A DNA stretch of 64,000 nt from Rhexocercosporidium sp. MPI-PUGE-AT-0058 (GCA_020746875.1 JAGTJL010000011.1:1116001-1180000), one strand, 5' to 3'; positions 10,810-21,885 are shown, numbered from the stretch's first letter. The notes: generated from the sequence alone by a model not told the origin. Numbers and translations are program-made.

Positions 10810-11401
10810 CCAGGAAAGGCTATCAGCATGAAGACCAAGCAGAACGAGCCCACGAGCCCATTATCAATGAAACCAACATCGCGTTCGACTCAGGTACCTA
10901 CCTCCATCAAAGATAGCCTACCTAGCTATGGAATCTCCGTTGAGAATGCTGAGAAGTGGAATCGCGAATACAACTATGAACGCATCCCACGCATACAAGA
11001 AGACAGTTTTTGGAGACTTTTAGTCGAAGTTGCTGATTGAGTCCAAAGTGAGGAGTATTATGGAGCAGAGAAACGCCCGCTCTCGCGAGAAATTCGAGGA
11101 ACAAGCGTACAAGATCATGCTGCCCGGCGCCAACCTCTTTCAAGACGAGTCCCAGAAGTCGGTCTTCTTATCAGCCCTTGATAAACAGCACACTATCCAC
11201 GGGTATGAGGCTTTCATCACGGACTGTCTCCCAGAGCTAGTCAGTGCGCTTCAGCAGCGTAAACCAAAACATCGACAGCGGAGCAGTACCGGTCGGAAGG
11301 CTGTCTCTCGAGGGGTTTCAAAGTCATCTTCAGAATCGACTAGACAAACTAATCCACGGCGGAGCTTGCGCAAGAAACCAGACACGCCACCCTCCGAGTA
11401 A
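10810..11401 (+). pseudogene. unknown basic protein gene, frame interrupted near 11038
   Basis: Two consecutive frames look coding. The first (start near 10828) encodes a Ser/Pro-rich head and YGISVENAEKWNREYNYERI. The second (to 11401) encodes RSREKFEEQAYKIMLPG, HTIHGYEAFITDCLPELVSA and a basic Ser/Arg/Lys tail ending RRSLRKKPDTPPSE. A TGA at 11038 separates them and no good intron joins them. The basic tail suggests a nuclear or nucleic-acid-binding protein, but the family is unknown to me. It could be a frameshifted gene or two exons with a junction I cannot place. Confidence 0.35.
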
Positions 11402-12189
11402 GTACTCCTCGAATACAATGGGCTGATGGTATGCTAACGGCTGCTTGCATCGATGCAGATCAAATTGATTAAGTTCAAACCGATGTCAAGACTGCTTCCC
11501 TCTTGCCAAGTCCACCCGCCGGCCCTTTTCTCCGCCTTGATACCGCACTAAGATCTCCTCATGCCAGCTGTCCCAGTTGAATTCATCTACACCTTGCAAC
11601 ATTGATCAAAACCTTGAGTGGCATTCATGGGAAATGGAGGAAACTTACTCGTTCAGCACACAAGATATACACTAGAGGGATGTGGCCGATGTGCTGCCTT
11701 CTACTAGTTGGTGCTTTGTAGTATAATACACTAATTCTTTCTGTCTTTCACATCTTGTCTTTCCGGTATCAACCCTTTCATTTATTTGATAGTGTTTTAA
11801 CATGTATCTGATTTCTCGCTTTGAACGCCGCTTCCCTCAACCCACGTGCTCCGTGTTGGGACGGGCCGAGAGTTCAGCTGGAAGGAGCCTATTCAATCCG
11901 TCTAGCTCGTGCGTGCGTGTCATCATCACTGCTGGGGTCGGGGTCGCCGTCGCTCAACTATTCTCACAATGCAAGAGCTTGGGTAATCCTTACATAAGCT
12001 CTTTGACAAGAGGGATCCAAAATCTGCTCCGGCGTGCTCACCCTCGGCTTAGGTATGCTCACCTTCAGCTCAGGTTAAAGCAGCAGTTGCTCACGATCGC
12101 AGACTAAAACGGAACCAGCGAAAGCGAAAATTAATACTGAGTCTATGGGTATTCTTAAGGATCGCACCTGTCTTTTCAAATATCTCAGA
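11402..12189. other. intergenic region
   Basis: An open frame at 11802-12107 has no recognisable domain and is not supported. At about 12038-12075 there are two copies of a CACC(C/T)TC(G/A)GCT motif related to the minisatellite at 4.8 kb. Confidence 0.4.
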
Positions 12190-14584
12190 ATGTTACGGGT
12201 TCTATTTCTTGTGTCGCTTCTGGCTGTTCCATCTGTTGCCTAGCCTACTGAATACAGTTAATATGTCAATGTCTTGTGGGTTTCCCTATACTACTACTTA
12301 CTCGCCACCTGACGTATCTAGGACTGGAACCAAAGGTGTCGGCAACAGCTTCCCAGGTGTTGCTCGTCCCTTTGGTATAGTGAAGCTAGGACTAGATCTT
12401 TTGGTCTCTGGCACCGATTCATACAGTGGCTACCTTCCTAATGGAAACTTCTCGGGATTCAGCATGATGCACGAGTAAGGTACAGGAGGTGCCCCTAAGT
12501 ATGGAACGGTTGCTCAACTACTCTTGGTGGGAAACATTATCAATCCTCTTTCCGCAATCGGTATTCGTGCCGGCACTTGACGAGGGATCCGTCGGCTACT
12601 ATAAAGCTCAAACAGTGATCGTGTCGTTGTAGAACTTGCAGCTGCATCCCGTGCTGGGATGTATCAGTATACCTTTCCATCATCTGGGAGTGGGAACAAT
12701 ATCTTGATTGATGTTTCTCATGTGGTTCCATCCTTCAGAGGCCAAGGACTTGGTCAAGGTTATGCTGGAGGTCACTTCACCATCGAGGCAGATGGACATT
12801 ATGAGGCGTCTGGAATTTACAACAATGGATGTAATAGATCTCCTGATTGGACAATATATTCATGTGAGAAAACCCTCTTGGGCAGGTGAAACGGCTAACA
12901 ATGATTCCCAAGGTGGTTACTTCAATGTTACACTCTCCGCAGCAAATGTCTTTTCATGTACATCTACTGGAGGAAGCGTGATCCAGCCCCCTGGATCGGC
13001 CAATTCATCTTCATCAACTGACTATGTGGGTGGCTTGTTCGCGTTCGATACATCAGTCGTCTCATCTCGAGTGGACATCTCCTGGATTTCGAACGACCAG
13101 GCATGCCAGAACCTGAACGACCAGATCCCGGAAGATGCCTCGTTTTCAAAAGTAGTCCAAGATATCAAAACGGCCTGGGATACAGAAATTCTTTCAAAAT
13201 CACGACAACTACCACCAACACCACTAACCTAAACCTTCTATATACGTCTCTATATTTCATGAGTCTTCTACCGACGAACCAGACCGGCGAAAATCCTGTC
13301 TGGACATCATCTGAGCCATATTGCCAGGATGTATTCGCACTCTGGGACACCTGCCGCTGTTCAACAGCACTCATGCAGGTCATATCTCCTGTCGCTTACG
13401 AGGAGTATATTCGTGCCGTGATCGACACTTACAGATTTGATGGATACCTGCTGGATGAGAGATCTTCCAATTACAATGGCCGAACTCAAGGAGGTTCAAA
13501 TGCAGACAATGTCCTAGCTGATGCATACGTGAAAGGGGTCCATGGTCAGGTCAACTGGAACGATGGTTTTGTTGCAATTTCCAAAGATGCTGAGGTTACC
13601 CCTCCGAATACAAACCCGCCAGACCCAATGGCCCCAGACTCGTCCACCAAAGAAAGTCGTGGGGCTCTTCCAGATTGGGAAGTATGGATTCATCACTCCG
13701 ACTTTCAGCCGAGCAGCATCCCGTGCTGTCGAGTATGCGTACAACGACTTTGCACTTTACCAAGTTGCGAAAGGTCTCGGACGGTCTGAAGATGCAGCCA
13801 AATATCTCAATCGTTCTCGAAACTAGAGAAATCATTGGAATCCTAATGCCACATCACTTGGTTACTCAGGCTTTGTTGTTCCCAGAGATTTGAATGGTTT
13901 CATTTCTGTTGATGCTCTCAACGCCGGTGGATACTGGGGAGATGCATATTACCAAGCCAGTGCATGATGATAGTCGTGGGCGGATGTTCACGATTTTGGA
14001 AATATCGTCAATTTGATGGGTGGTCTCAACACCGTGTTTCGCCGTCTTGAGACAATGTTTACCGTTGGTGCCAACCCCAGCAACCCAAATTGTATCATCC
14101 ACGATGCAACAAACGAGCCGTAAGTCTGCGGAAACAATACCAGGAGGCCTAACTGACTGTCGCAGAACATTCAACGTGCCATATCTCTTCAACTACGTCG
14201 GCAGTCAAGATCGATCCGTCTTCCAAGCTCGCGGAGTAGCCAAACGAAACTAAAACACAGGCGTCTGAGGTCTTCCCGGAAACAGTGATGAGGGTGCAAT
14301 GCAAACATGGCTGCTCTGGAACATGATTGGTCTCTACCCCATCACAGGACAAACCACCTTTCTCATTCACTCGCCCTGGTACGAATCCATGACGATCAAT
14401 CTCGGAACCGGGAAGAGTTTGAAAGTCACCAGCACAGGAGGAGACGGAAACGGCGACTCGAACATCTACGTCCAAAGCCTGAAAGTCAATGGACAGACAT
14501 GGGGCCAAAAACTGGCTGAGATGGAACGACGTCTTCGCCAATGGCGGAACAATGGACTTCGTACTCGGTCTTAACCCCTTCTAA
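12190..14584 (+). pseudogene. GH92 alpha-1,2-mannosidase, multiply frameshifted
   Basis: The whole length of a secreted glycoside hydrolase family 92 enzyme (calcium-dependent exo-alpha-mannosidase) can be followed, but only by changing frame many times. Landmarks in order: a signal-like start at 12190 ended by TAG; FPGVARPFGIVKLG and SGTDSYSGYLPNGNFSGFSM (12350-12475); GMYQYTFPSSGSGN (12655-12700); DVFALWDTCRCSTALMQVIS (13330-13385); DAYVKGVHGQVNWNDG (13525-13570); AVEYAYNDFALYQVAKGLG (13730-13790); MQTWLLWNMIGLYPITGQT (14299-14355); and SLKVNGQTWGQ near the end. Family resemblance remains strong across frameshifts and stops, so decay is probably recent. The end is set at the stop after FVLGLNPF. 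Confidence 0.85.
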
Positions 14585-14863
14585 TGGGTTACAGGACCTT
14601 TACCACCCAGCCCTGGAACAGAACCCCAAACATGCGTGAGTGCTACTACCAAAACAAGCACAGGCTCCAAACAAAACCCATTTACTGAATGTACATTCTA
14701 GAACGGCGACAACTGTAAACGCCTATTACCCTTCTAGCCCTTGCATCCACCCTTACGACCACCCTCGGGACCACCCTTTTGGCATATCTCGAGCGCTCAA
14801 CACGGTCTTTGAAGTATTTCCTTCCGTTGGAATTGTCGTAGGTGTAACTTAACTCTCACCCTT

Positions 14864-14985
14864 ATGACTGGGGAGGCACCGTTTGAAGAGAACACGCCCA
14901 GTATGATGAAGAACAGAATCGTAAGAGGTGAGATAAGGATTCCAGACTTCGTAAATTCGAAAGCCACAGATTTGATTAAAAAGGT
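14864..14985 (+). pseudogene. AGC-type protein kinase fragment (subdomains X-XI)
   Basis: A short frame reading TGEAPFEENTPSMMKNRIVR then GEIRIPDFVNSKATDLIKK matches the region after the kinase activation segment of AGC/PDK1-like kinases (LTGxxPFxx...I..G.I.xPxxxSxxAxDLIKKLL). The expected continuation to the DPxxRL motif is missing. A GTATGC donor-like sequence follows the last codon. It is an isolated fragment, not a functional kinase. Confidence 0.5.
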
Positions 14986-15804
14986 ATGCATAACGTTACT
15001 TAGAGTTTCGCTGCCGATGGCTCCTAGTAACTCATCATTGACCATAAGAAGCGACTTTCTCCACCACAGGTTCAAAATCATGTGTAGATCACCGAGTACT
15101 GCCTTAGGTGGCCTGCAGAAGGCATGCAGGAGGCCTGGTTTCGCTTGTGAACAAGTCCTAAAATAGAAGCATTACAAATTCGTTGCTATACGCGAAAGAT
15201 GATTTTGCGAGAAATCTTTGATTTCCTCGAAGTATCTAGAAGTCGTATAGACAAGATATTTGGATTGTTCCGGCCACGTACGAAGTGAATAGCCGTGAAG
15301 ATGCACAGAAGGGAAATGGACTGGACAACTATGAGAAAGCGTCCAGCGTCTGCACACCCGCCACTTTTGACGAGCAACCACTGAATATCAGAGATGGTAG
15401 GAGAACATATATTTACAAGCCTATTTTCGTAGCTAATTCATCACATTGACCAAGAGTGACCGAGCTAAATTGATTTCCTTAGGGTCATCTCGAAAGGGAA
15501 ATTTGTCCTCACTCGATCACCACCAGTCTGTACCTGAGGACAAAGGATCGAAACCTGCTGACATAATCACCCATTGTGAGAACTGTTGTCACAACAGTTG
15601 TGGTGGATGCGGTGTCATCATACCTTGGCTCAACTTACCAGATAACTTGCCCCTCTTGCTTGTGCACAACTACAGTACTTGCAGCAAATCCCCCTAAACT
15701 TAAGACCCACTATTAGGCCTACTGGAAGTCTTTTCCATCTAGGAATTGCCTAGAAGGTTAGTGGATTTGATAACTTCAAATCCTCAAATCCTCGGAGTGA
15801 TAGG
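14986..15804. other. intergenic region
   Basis: No supported gene. A perfect 9-bp palindrome with a one-base centre lies at 15581-15599. Confidence 0.4.
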
Positions 15805-17119
15805 ATGTGCGAGGTATATGAGGTCGACCCTGATGGAGACCTTCTGATTATACTCCCTTCCACAGACCCATTCGCTCCTTGGAATGATCTGGACGATCTT
15901 GAAGTAATACCTAAGCTATCAGAAAATGATACTGAGATCGGCATCGATAGCTCACAAAGTACTTTCAATGAAGGACGCCGTCTAGCGAGTTACGAACCGC
16001 CCTCACCACTGCACCTCAAAGTATCCTCAAAGCACTTGAGCTTAGCTTCGCCTCGGTTCAAAAAGATGCTTACTGGGGTTTGGAAGGAAGCACATGAAAT
16101 TCACAAGGACGGTTGTCGCCACGTAACGCTGGAGGGCTTTGACCCCGGCGCTCTTAAGCTGATGCTTGATATTCTCCATGGAAAAACCCGCAAAGTCCCT
16201 AGATCTCTCAACCTTGAGATGTTGGCTAAGGTGGCTGTCTTAGTTGATGACTTTGAATGCTTTGAAGAAGTTGAAGTCTTCACAGATATCTGGCTCGAAA
16301 GTTTACCACCCCCTCGCCCTGCCGAATATAATAGGGATCTCGTGCTCTGGATCCTTATTTCATCCGTCTTCCAGAAATCGAAACTGTTCACCTCCACTGC
16401 TTCGCACTGCGATATTGTATAGTAGTGGGCCTATCCGAACCCTCGGCCTCCCAGTGCGTTACCTAATCGTTGGTAAGTGATCTCATGGCCTTACACTACG
16501 GCACTAAGTATGGTCTAGATAAGATAGATCACGAAAGACAAGAACTTTTCGACCAGCTTACGGGGACCCTTCATAATCTTCTCGATAAATTACGTGAAGG
16601 TGAACCAATTTGTAGTTTTGAGTGCGATTCGATGCTGCTTGGAGCATTCATTAAGCAACTACATCCGCTAGATTTAATTTGGCCAAGACCATTGAAGCCT
16701 TTCACCGGGCTCCAATTTGCTGAAACGGCCGAAGCTATACGCCGCTTGCAGTCCCCGGCCTAGCGCGCTATGAGTGAGCTGGAACCCGATTTCAAGGACT
16801 TCGGGGAAGGGGATTTAAATGTCGTGAAGAAGAAGAAGAAGAAGAAGAAGAAGAAGAAGAAGAAGAAGAAGAAGAAGAAGAAGAAGAAGAAGAAGAAGAA
16901 GAAGAAGAAGAAGAAGAAGAAGAAGAAGAAGAAGAAGAAGAAGAAGAAGAAGAAGAAGAAGAAGAAGAAATATGCCAACAGAAAAGTACATGGGGCATTG
17001 AGGAAAATGTGGAAGAATACCCTCAGCATGAATGTGATATTAGGGACCTAGTTATTCCGGAGATTGCTCGTTTGGAAAATAGCGTTCAAGGCCTAGATTT
17101 GGCAAAGATATTGGAGTAG
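15805..17119 (+). pseudogene. BTB/POZ-type protein gene disrupted by frameshift, stop and GAA expansion
   Basis: The first part (15805-16422) encodes a BTB/POZ-like fold: PLHLKVSSKHLSLASPRFKK, then a segment ending LMLDILHGKTRKVPRSLN. The next conserved block (16470-16763) contains SFECDSMLLGAFIKQL and IWPRPLKPFTGLQFAETAEA, typical of a fungal BTB family. A shift near 16400 separates the two. The frame is then closed by TAG at 16761. A (GAA)n tract lies at 16826-16970. After the tract, in a different frame, the family's C-terminal pattern CDIRDLVIPEIARLENSVQG runs to a stop at 17119. Such proteins commonly mediate dimerisation or cullin-3 recruitment. This copy looks dead. Confidence 0.7.
16826..16970. 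repeat. (GAA)48 trinucleotide microsatellite
   Basis: A pure GAA/AAG run of 145 bases (48 units plus one base) with no visible interruption. It is a perfect purine:pyrimidine mirror tract inside a former coding region, and would read as poly-Lys or poly-Glu depending on frame. Confidence 0.97.
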
Positions 17120-17808
17120 AGGCCATCGCCACAACACTATTTCTTTTTTTGACTCAACTCTACATTTGGGTGCTCTTCCCTTAACAAGGACTATAAAGTT
17201 ACTTTACAATACCAACAATTTAATGAGTGTCCGAACTGACAATCAAATTGGATAACTAAAGTGGGCATTTTAGCCACAGAATTAATAAATAATTCATAGT
17301 GGCATTCATACATAAGTAAACGGTGGAGCAGCGGGCGGAGAGGAGGAGTGATCGCAGGGGAGGAGTGAACCATCAAACGATGCTCGGTCTTATTCACTTA
17401 TTACAACAGAATGCTAGTCAAGCATTCAAGTACCGGGTAAATGGTCGTGAGCATCGGCAGGACCTGCAGATCACACAAACCTTATTTCGGCCGAGGTTCT
17501 CGAAGTTCAAAAGGCCGTGTATCATACAGACGAAGATTACTATTATCATATCACAGCTATCGATCACACTAGGAATTGAATATGGTCGGCAGTTATAAAT
17601 ACCTCACCGATAGACAGTGCTGTTAGTGCGAATACTATACTTCGGCATTTGCGAAAGGTAAGGGTATATCTAAGTGTTTTACAAACAATTCTCAACATTA
17701 GTAGTACGAACGCAGCTTTATAAATGTATAAAAAGGTCCTCTGCCTCTAATCAACATATATATATTCCATACATTTCTTCCCAGAAGATATATTCACAAA
17801 TTCTCGAC
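17120..17808. other. intergenic region
   Basis: Nothing recognised. It is AT-rich towards the 3' end and is presumably the promoter of the gene at 17809. Confidence 0.35.
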
Positions 17809-18300
17809 ATGACTGTCCGTAATCGAACCAATACCCCGAAAAACTTTCAACAACAACTCCCTCTCCGAAAAGTCCAGGTATCAGATGATGTCGCCACAGA
17901 CATCAGGCAACTACAGGAGGAGAGAAAGTCTATTAAGCAGTGCCTAGAAGTCTGCGCAGCGGCCGCAGAGTATCTTAGTAGCAAATCACAAATGATGGCC
18001 GAGGACGAGACATATCCTGCAAAACACCGTCCTAGGCCTATAGGCCCTGGACCCATCAATCCCGAGCATATATACCATAAGGAAACGAATGTCCAGATGA
18101 ATGTCTTCGAAAATGTGCTAGCTGCGCCCGGGTCTCAACAAATAATCACAACGGAGTCTGCTTCTATATCGGCTAAACGGGTTACTGCTGGTCCTAGAGC
18201 AGTACAGTGTCTGGGCCAAATACCTTTTACCACCTTGGAGCAGCTCACGGAGGGGCGACTCGTAGAATCTCTGCAGATTGATCATTCTATTCAGAAATAG
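17809..18300 (+). CDS. STAND/NLR-type fungal N-terminal domain protein (163 aa)
   Basis: The ATG at 17809 opens a 163-residue frame. Its core reads TDIRQLQEERKSIKQCLEVC, MNVFENVLAAPGSQQIITTE and a SAKRVTAGPRAVQCLGQI segment. This pattern belongs to a small domain found at the N-terminus or just after the helical N-terminal domain of fungal STAND proteins, and in stand-alone relatives near clusters (annotated for example as azaphilone cluster protein L-like). A Pro-rich insertion (RPRPIGPGPINPEH) lies between the two halves. No signal peptide or membrane helix is seen. It may be a stand-alone adaptor or a truncated STAND gene. It lies next to the ISG12/kinase-like remnant on the opposite strand (3' ends facing). 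Confidence 0.6.
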   Translation: MTVRNRTNTPKNFQQQLPLRKVQVSDDVATDIRQLQEERKSIKQCLEVCAAAAEYLSSKSQMMAEDETYPAKHRPRPIGPGPINPEHIYHKETNVQMNVFENVLAAPGSQQIITTESASISAKRVTAGPRAVQCLGQIPFTTLEQLTEGRLVESLQIDHSIQK

Positions 18301-18495
18301 TCGATTCTAGGACAAGGACGAACAAAGTCCCACATACCTGGTCACAGTCTTGGATGTCATTAAGGGTATTGGCCAAGGGCTTCAGATGGCTGGATAAGTT
18401 ATTACGTGGAGGTTTAGGCAGAGAATGTGTCCCATGCTATAATTATTCGCGAAAAGCATTTTGATGCATGTTTGTCGCCCGTACTACATATTGAT

Positions 18496-19650
18496 TTATA
18501 GAGCCCCTTTTTCAACCACCTCATTCCTCCAAGCAGACAAGAATCGTTCTTTTAGATCTGGGATTTCGTCAGCATCTTCAGTGTTCAATACTCCTGCAAC
18601 CGTAGCGCCAACCGCAACCCCTCCTCCACCTAAACCAGTGGCAAGTATCCCGCCCACAGCAGAGCCCCCCATAACGGCGCTTTGACACCATGCGCAAATG
18701 CTACCACCCTGCACAATACCGATGCTCGATTGCCACGCAGCAGCTGCAGAGCCAGCTAGGGGTCCAGCCGCTGTGAACCCAACCGCACCGAGGACTGGAA
18801 TTGCAATTGCAGACGCGATCGCAGAGATTCCGCCTACCACCTGGAACCCGAATAATATAGGATGTTTCGTAATGTAGCTTGTGGCAAGTCTCGGAAAGGA
18901 ATCTAAAGCTAGATGAATTGATTAGAAGCCTTCCAACAATGGCCGAAGGTATAAGGTGAAAGGAAAGAAGCATACCTTCCCATAGGCCGCAAGCATCTCC
19001 TTAGCAAACGCTGGACACCAGCATGCTAGAATCCTTGGAGCCATTGGCAATGCCCAGAGATCCTCTGGAAACTTTTCTTCAGTGATCAAAGAGCGGATCT
19101 GCTCCTCATCTTTCTCATCTGGACCAATGTCTCCAAAGAGCTGATTTCCCGAAATCAGCTCATAGAGAATGCTTCCCAAAGCAAAAAACTCTACCCGCTA
19201 TATTCTTTCTGCATTTGTGCTGAGTTTGTTCCAAATCACCGAAGGAATTCGATAGCGTATAGGATAGAATTTTTCGAATTACGAAGAGGCTACTATGTCA
19301 CTTGCGATATTCTCCACCGAACCGTCGAGATCGAGTACAAGGTCCCAATCACGGATGCAGCTATAATGAGTCATGTCTTGACGTTGAAAGAACATGTAAG
19401 AAATTGACTCGATCCATTGCAGGAGTGTTGCATGGGGTACAGGATGGAACTCAGCTCGAGTCGACAAACCAGCGAGGCGTTGCTTTGATTCGAACGACTG
19501 GACTTTAAAATTCTCGCTCTCACTCCTCATGGACCCAGAAGCTTCAAATCGACTACGAACACGACAGAGAGATATTTCTGATGCCATCGGTCGTCGTTGG
19601 TAGTTAATCAGGTAGGTTGAAGTTGTCAATGTTGACGAAAGAATACGCAC
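18496..19650 (-). pseudogene. kinase-like domain fused to ISG12 (IFI6/IFI27) domain, broken
   Basis: From 19650 downwards the frame carries a kinase-like segment (AGLSTRAEFHPVPHATLLQW, WDLVLDLDGSVEN). After a TAG near 19200 it continues with the C-lobe piece VEFFALGSILYELISGNQLF and DLWALPMAPRILACWCPAFA. A GTATGC donor at 18975 then leads towards a second exon (about 18914-18496) with no Met of its own. That exon encodes a Gly/Ala-rich membrane domain: LGAVGFTAAGPLAGSAAAAW, then a GGSICAWCQSAVMGG segment. This is the interferon-induced ISG12/IFI6 family pattern, also known in fungi. The splice is off by one base, so the copy is probably inactive. The catalytic lysine and HRD/DFG loops are not recognisable. 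The C-terminal ISG12 part alone spans 18840-18496. Confidence 0.6.
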
Positions 19651-19660
19651 TCACAGCCCT

Positions 19661-20380
19661 GCCCATGGTTGGTAGAATCGCCAAGACCTAACGGTAGTTG
19701 ATGAGGTCATAATGTGAGACTGCAATTCTGCACTAGAAGGTTACGACGGCAGTGATAAGTTGAAAAAGGTAAAGACTTAAAGATGTCTCTTTTTCTCTTG
19801 TGGGGGTTATTTAGCACGGCTGACCTGACTCAGCACCGAAGAGGAATTGTCTGCCCCCTGGAAAGAGAATGTGAGGACAGGCTTATCTGGACTGGAATGT
19901 AAGCCTGAGCTGGAGTCAACCAAAGACGAACTTTGCCTGAACATTGGGGTCGTCAATTAAAACTTGCAATTTGGCCTTAGTGTGATTGTAGCTTCCACAG
20001 CTGTGGCAGAGTGGCTCTTCATCCTTTCATCTCACAGAGCTGGGTTGAGAGTCTTTTGAGGATTGTCCATCGTGAGCACTTTCTTCTAACCGAAACCGAA
20101 GCCAGTATTTACCAGCAGCTGATTTGGGACCAGTAAGACTTGACGGGAAGTGGCATTTCGTTATTTGCTGTTGATGTTGGACTACATGGGAGGTGGCATT
20201 TCGTTGTTTGTTATTGATGTTATCCGCCGGTCCTAGCTGACGGAACAGAGTTCTTCCGCTCCGAAGTCATGCCTGAGGCTTGGACGTGTTGTGGGCGCCG
20301 ATATCCCAAGGACAAATTCTTCTCTTCACCTCCTTCAGCAATAAAATCATCCAATAATAAGACTCAGGCGAACAAAAGCC
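19661..20380. other. intergenic region with a two-copy 43-bp tandem repeat
   Basis: GTGGCATTTCGTTATTTGCTGTTGATGTT-like units start at 20150 and 20193 with a few base differences. No gene is supported in the remainder. Confidence 0.5.
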
Positions 20381-20653
20381 ATGGCATGTATTGATCCCTT
20401 TGTCCAATTCGACGACGAAAGCTTTGCCCTCCAGCTTCAGCTCGATGAGATCGAAGCGCAACGTGAGCTTCAACCCGGAAAATGGTCTGCAAATAATCCT
20501 CCAGACTTTGCACTAGCATTCGACGACTTCGAGGCCGAGTTGAAGAAGGCGCTTTTCGTGGTCGAGGACCTGAAGTTCGCTCACAGCATTGCTAAAGCTG
20601 TTGATTCTGATGCTTTAGCTATAGAAGAATCACGGGTTCTGTCTTGGACTTGA
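20381..20653 (+). CDS. short acidic protein resembling N-terminus of RBR/RING proteins
   Basis: The 90-residue frame starts MACIDPFVQFDDESFALQLQ. It continues with a segment resembling the N-terminal region of fungal RING-IBR-RING ubiquitin ligases: QRELQPGKWSANNPPDFALA, FDDFEAELKKAL, FAHSIAKAVDSDA. The frame stops before any RING cysteines, so this is either a truncated copy or an unrelated small protein. Similarity is from pattern recall only. Confidence 0.4.
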   Translation: MACIDPFVQFDDESFALQLQLDEIEAQRELQPGKWSANNPPDFALAFDDFEAELKKALFVVEDLKFAHSIAKAVDSDALAIEESRVLSWT

Positions 20654-21127
20654 GGGTTCGTTTTTCGTCTTGTGTTTGGATGTGAACAGGATTGATCAGC
20701 AGTTCCAGTGATTCTCTGGTTGTTCCGTCGAGTTCCGAATTGAGGATCCGATGAGTTTGTGATTCACTTTTGCATATCGATCAAACATGCGAATGTGCAT
20801 CTCTATCAAGGATGTGCCCGACTTAGTACGCCTAAACTGGGTAGATATCTTTCTCCAGATAGGTTTCTCTACATGCTTCCATGCAAAAGTAACCACACAA
20901 AAACGACTCTCATATTGGCTTGCTTGACCTCGACTTGGATGCCAAAATATAGACCGACATTTTGAGATGAAGTCCTGGACGAACAAAGTGAAGGATATCT
21001 ATGAAGAGTCGAGAGCTCAACATGCAGATCGCTGGAGCGAGTGGCCATAGCCTTCAATTCAAGGTCAATTCTTTGAGTGGTTCCTGAAGTTCCAAGACAC
21101 GGTTCTCAACGGATCTCGTTGCAGATA
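20654..21127. other. intergenic region
   Basis: Nothing supported on either strand. Confidence 0.35.
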
Positions 21128-21885
21128 CTACACATTAACGAACAAAGTGTTGATAGCTGGCGGCTGATCAGATCTTCCCCGCAGCCAACAATAGTAATAA
21201 GCCTGCCCAGCAGTGACCCGCTCTTCTAGAAGCCAGCAAAGAAAACCGGAGAGTAAGTCCAGAAAATCATCTTTGTCGTCTCCCGTAAGATTTGTGACAA
21301 GAGATTGCAATTTCTTCCCACTTGGTAATGCGACAGGCCCTTTCCATTTTCTGGAAAGAGTTTGTTAGGACAGCCAAGAAGGCCGGATCTAAGGCTTACC
21401 GTCGATGTCCCAGTACTTGCATGTTTCCTTGCTCCTTTCGAGAAATTTGGGTGGTGGCGGACCAAGCAGTGCAGTCATCGCTGCAAGATGATGGGCATCA
21501 TTCAGCTTCTGCGATTCCTTGTCGTAGATTTTAAACAGGCCTCTTGGTTCAAGAATTCCCAGGCCTAACGTGGAAAGGATTAGCTTAAGTAAATGAAATC
21601 ATAAAACGGAAGGAGAAGGATTTCATACTAAGAGCCCCAAACTCCAAACATCTATAGCGCTGTCCCATTCCATGTTAAGAATAATCTCGGGTGCTCGATA
21701 TGGCACAGGCATAGCATTGCCTCTTTGTTTATTGCCGATGTGTGCTTGCCCGAAGTCGCAAATGATAAGGGGACCTGCGCCTCCCAGCATGTACCGTGAT
21801 ACGTAAATAATAGTATCGCCGACCTGCTTCCTCGCAGAAGGAATCTTCCTCGGATGTGATAGGGTTTTCTTCCTAGAACGGCGGA
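21128..21885 (-). pseudogene. SRPK-like protein kinase, 3' half only
   Basis: On the minus strand the sequence starts abruptly near 21885 and gives the kinase catalytic core from the metal-binding loop on: PLIICDFGQAHIGNKQRGNA (DFG), MPVPYRAPEIILNMEWDSAI (APE), DVWSLGLL. After an intron it continues with GLFKIYDKESQKLNDAHHLA and LLGPPPPKFLERS. A further intron (GTAAGC...TTTCCAG) leads to GPVALPSGKKLQSLVTNLTG, FLDLLSGFLCWLLEERVTAG and a stop near 21128. The pattern is that of fungal SRPK/CMGC-type kinases. The N-lobe and catalytic HRD loop are missing, so it is a truncated duplicate. Confidence 0.65.

Noticed and set aside
11802..12107. 101-codon frame
   Set aside because: No domain, no intron signals, and it includes the dispersed minisatellite-like motif.
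15581..15599. AACTGTTGTCACAACAGTT palindrome as an operator
   Set aside because: A single short palindrome in intergenic DNA with no adjacent intact gene; likely chance.
16770..17051. Frames encoding poly-Lys, poly-Phe or poly-Ser proteins across 16.8-17.0 kb
   Set aside because: They are direct translations of the GAA repeat; the flanks belong to a broken BTB gene.
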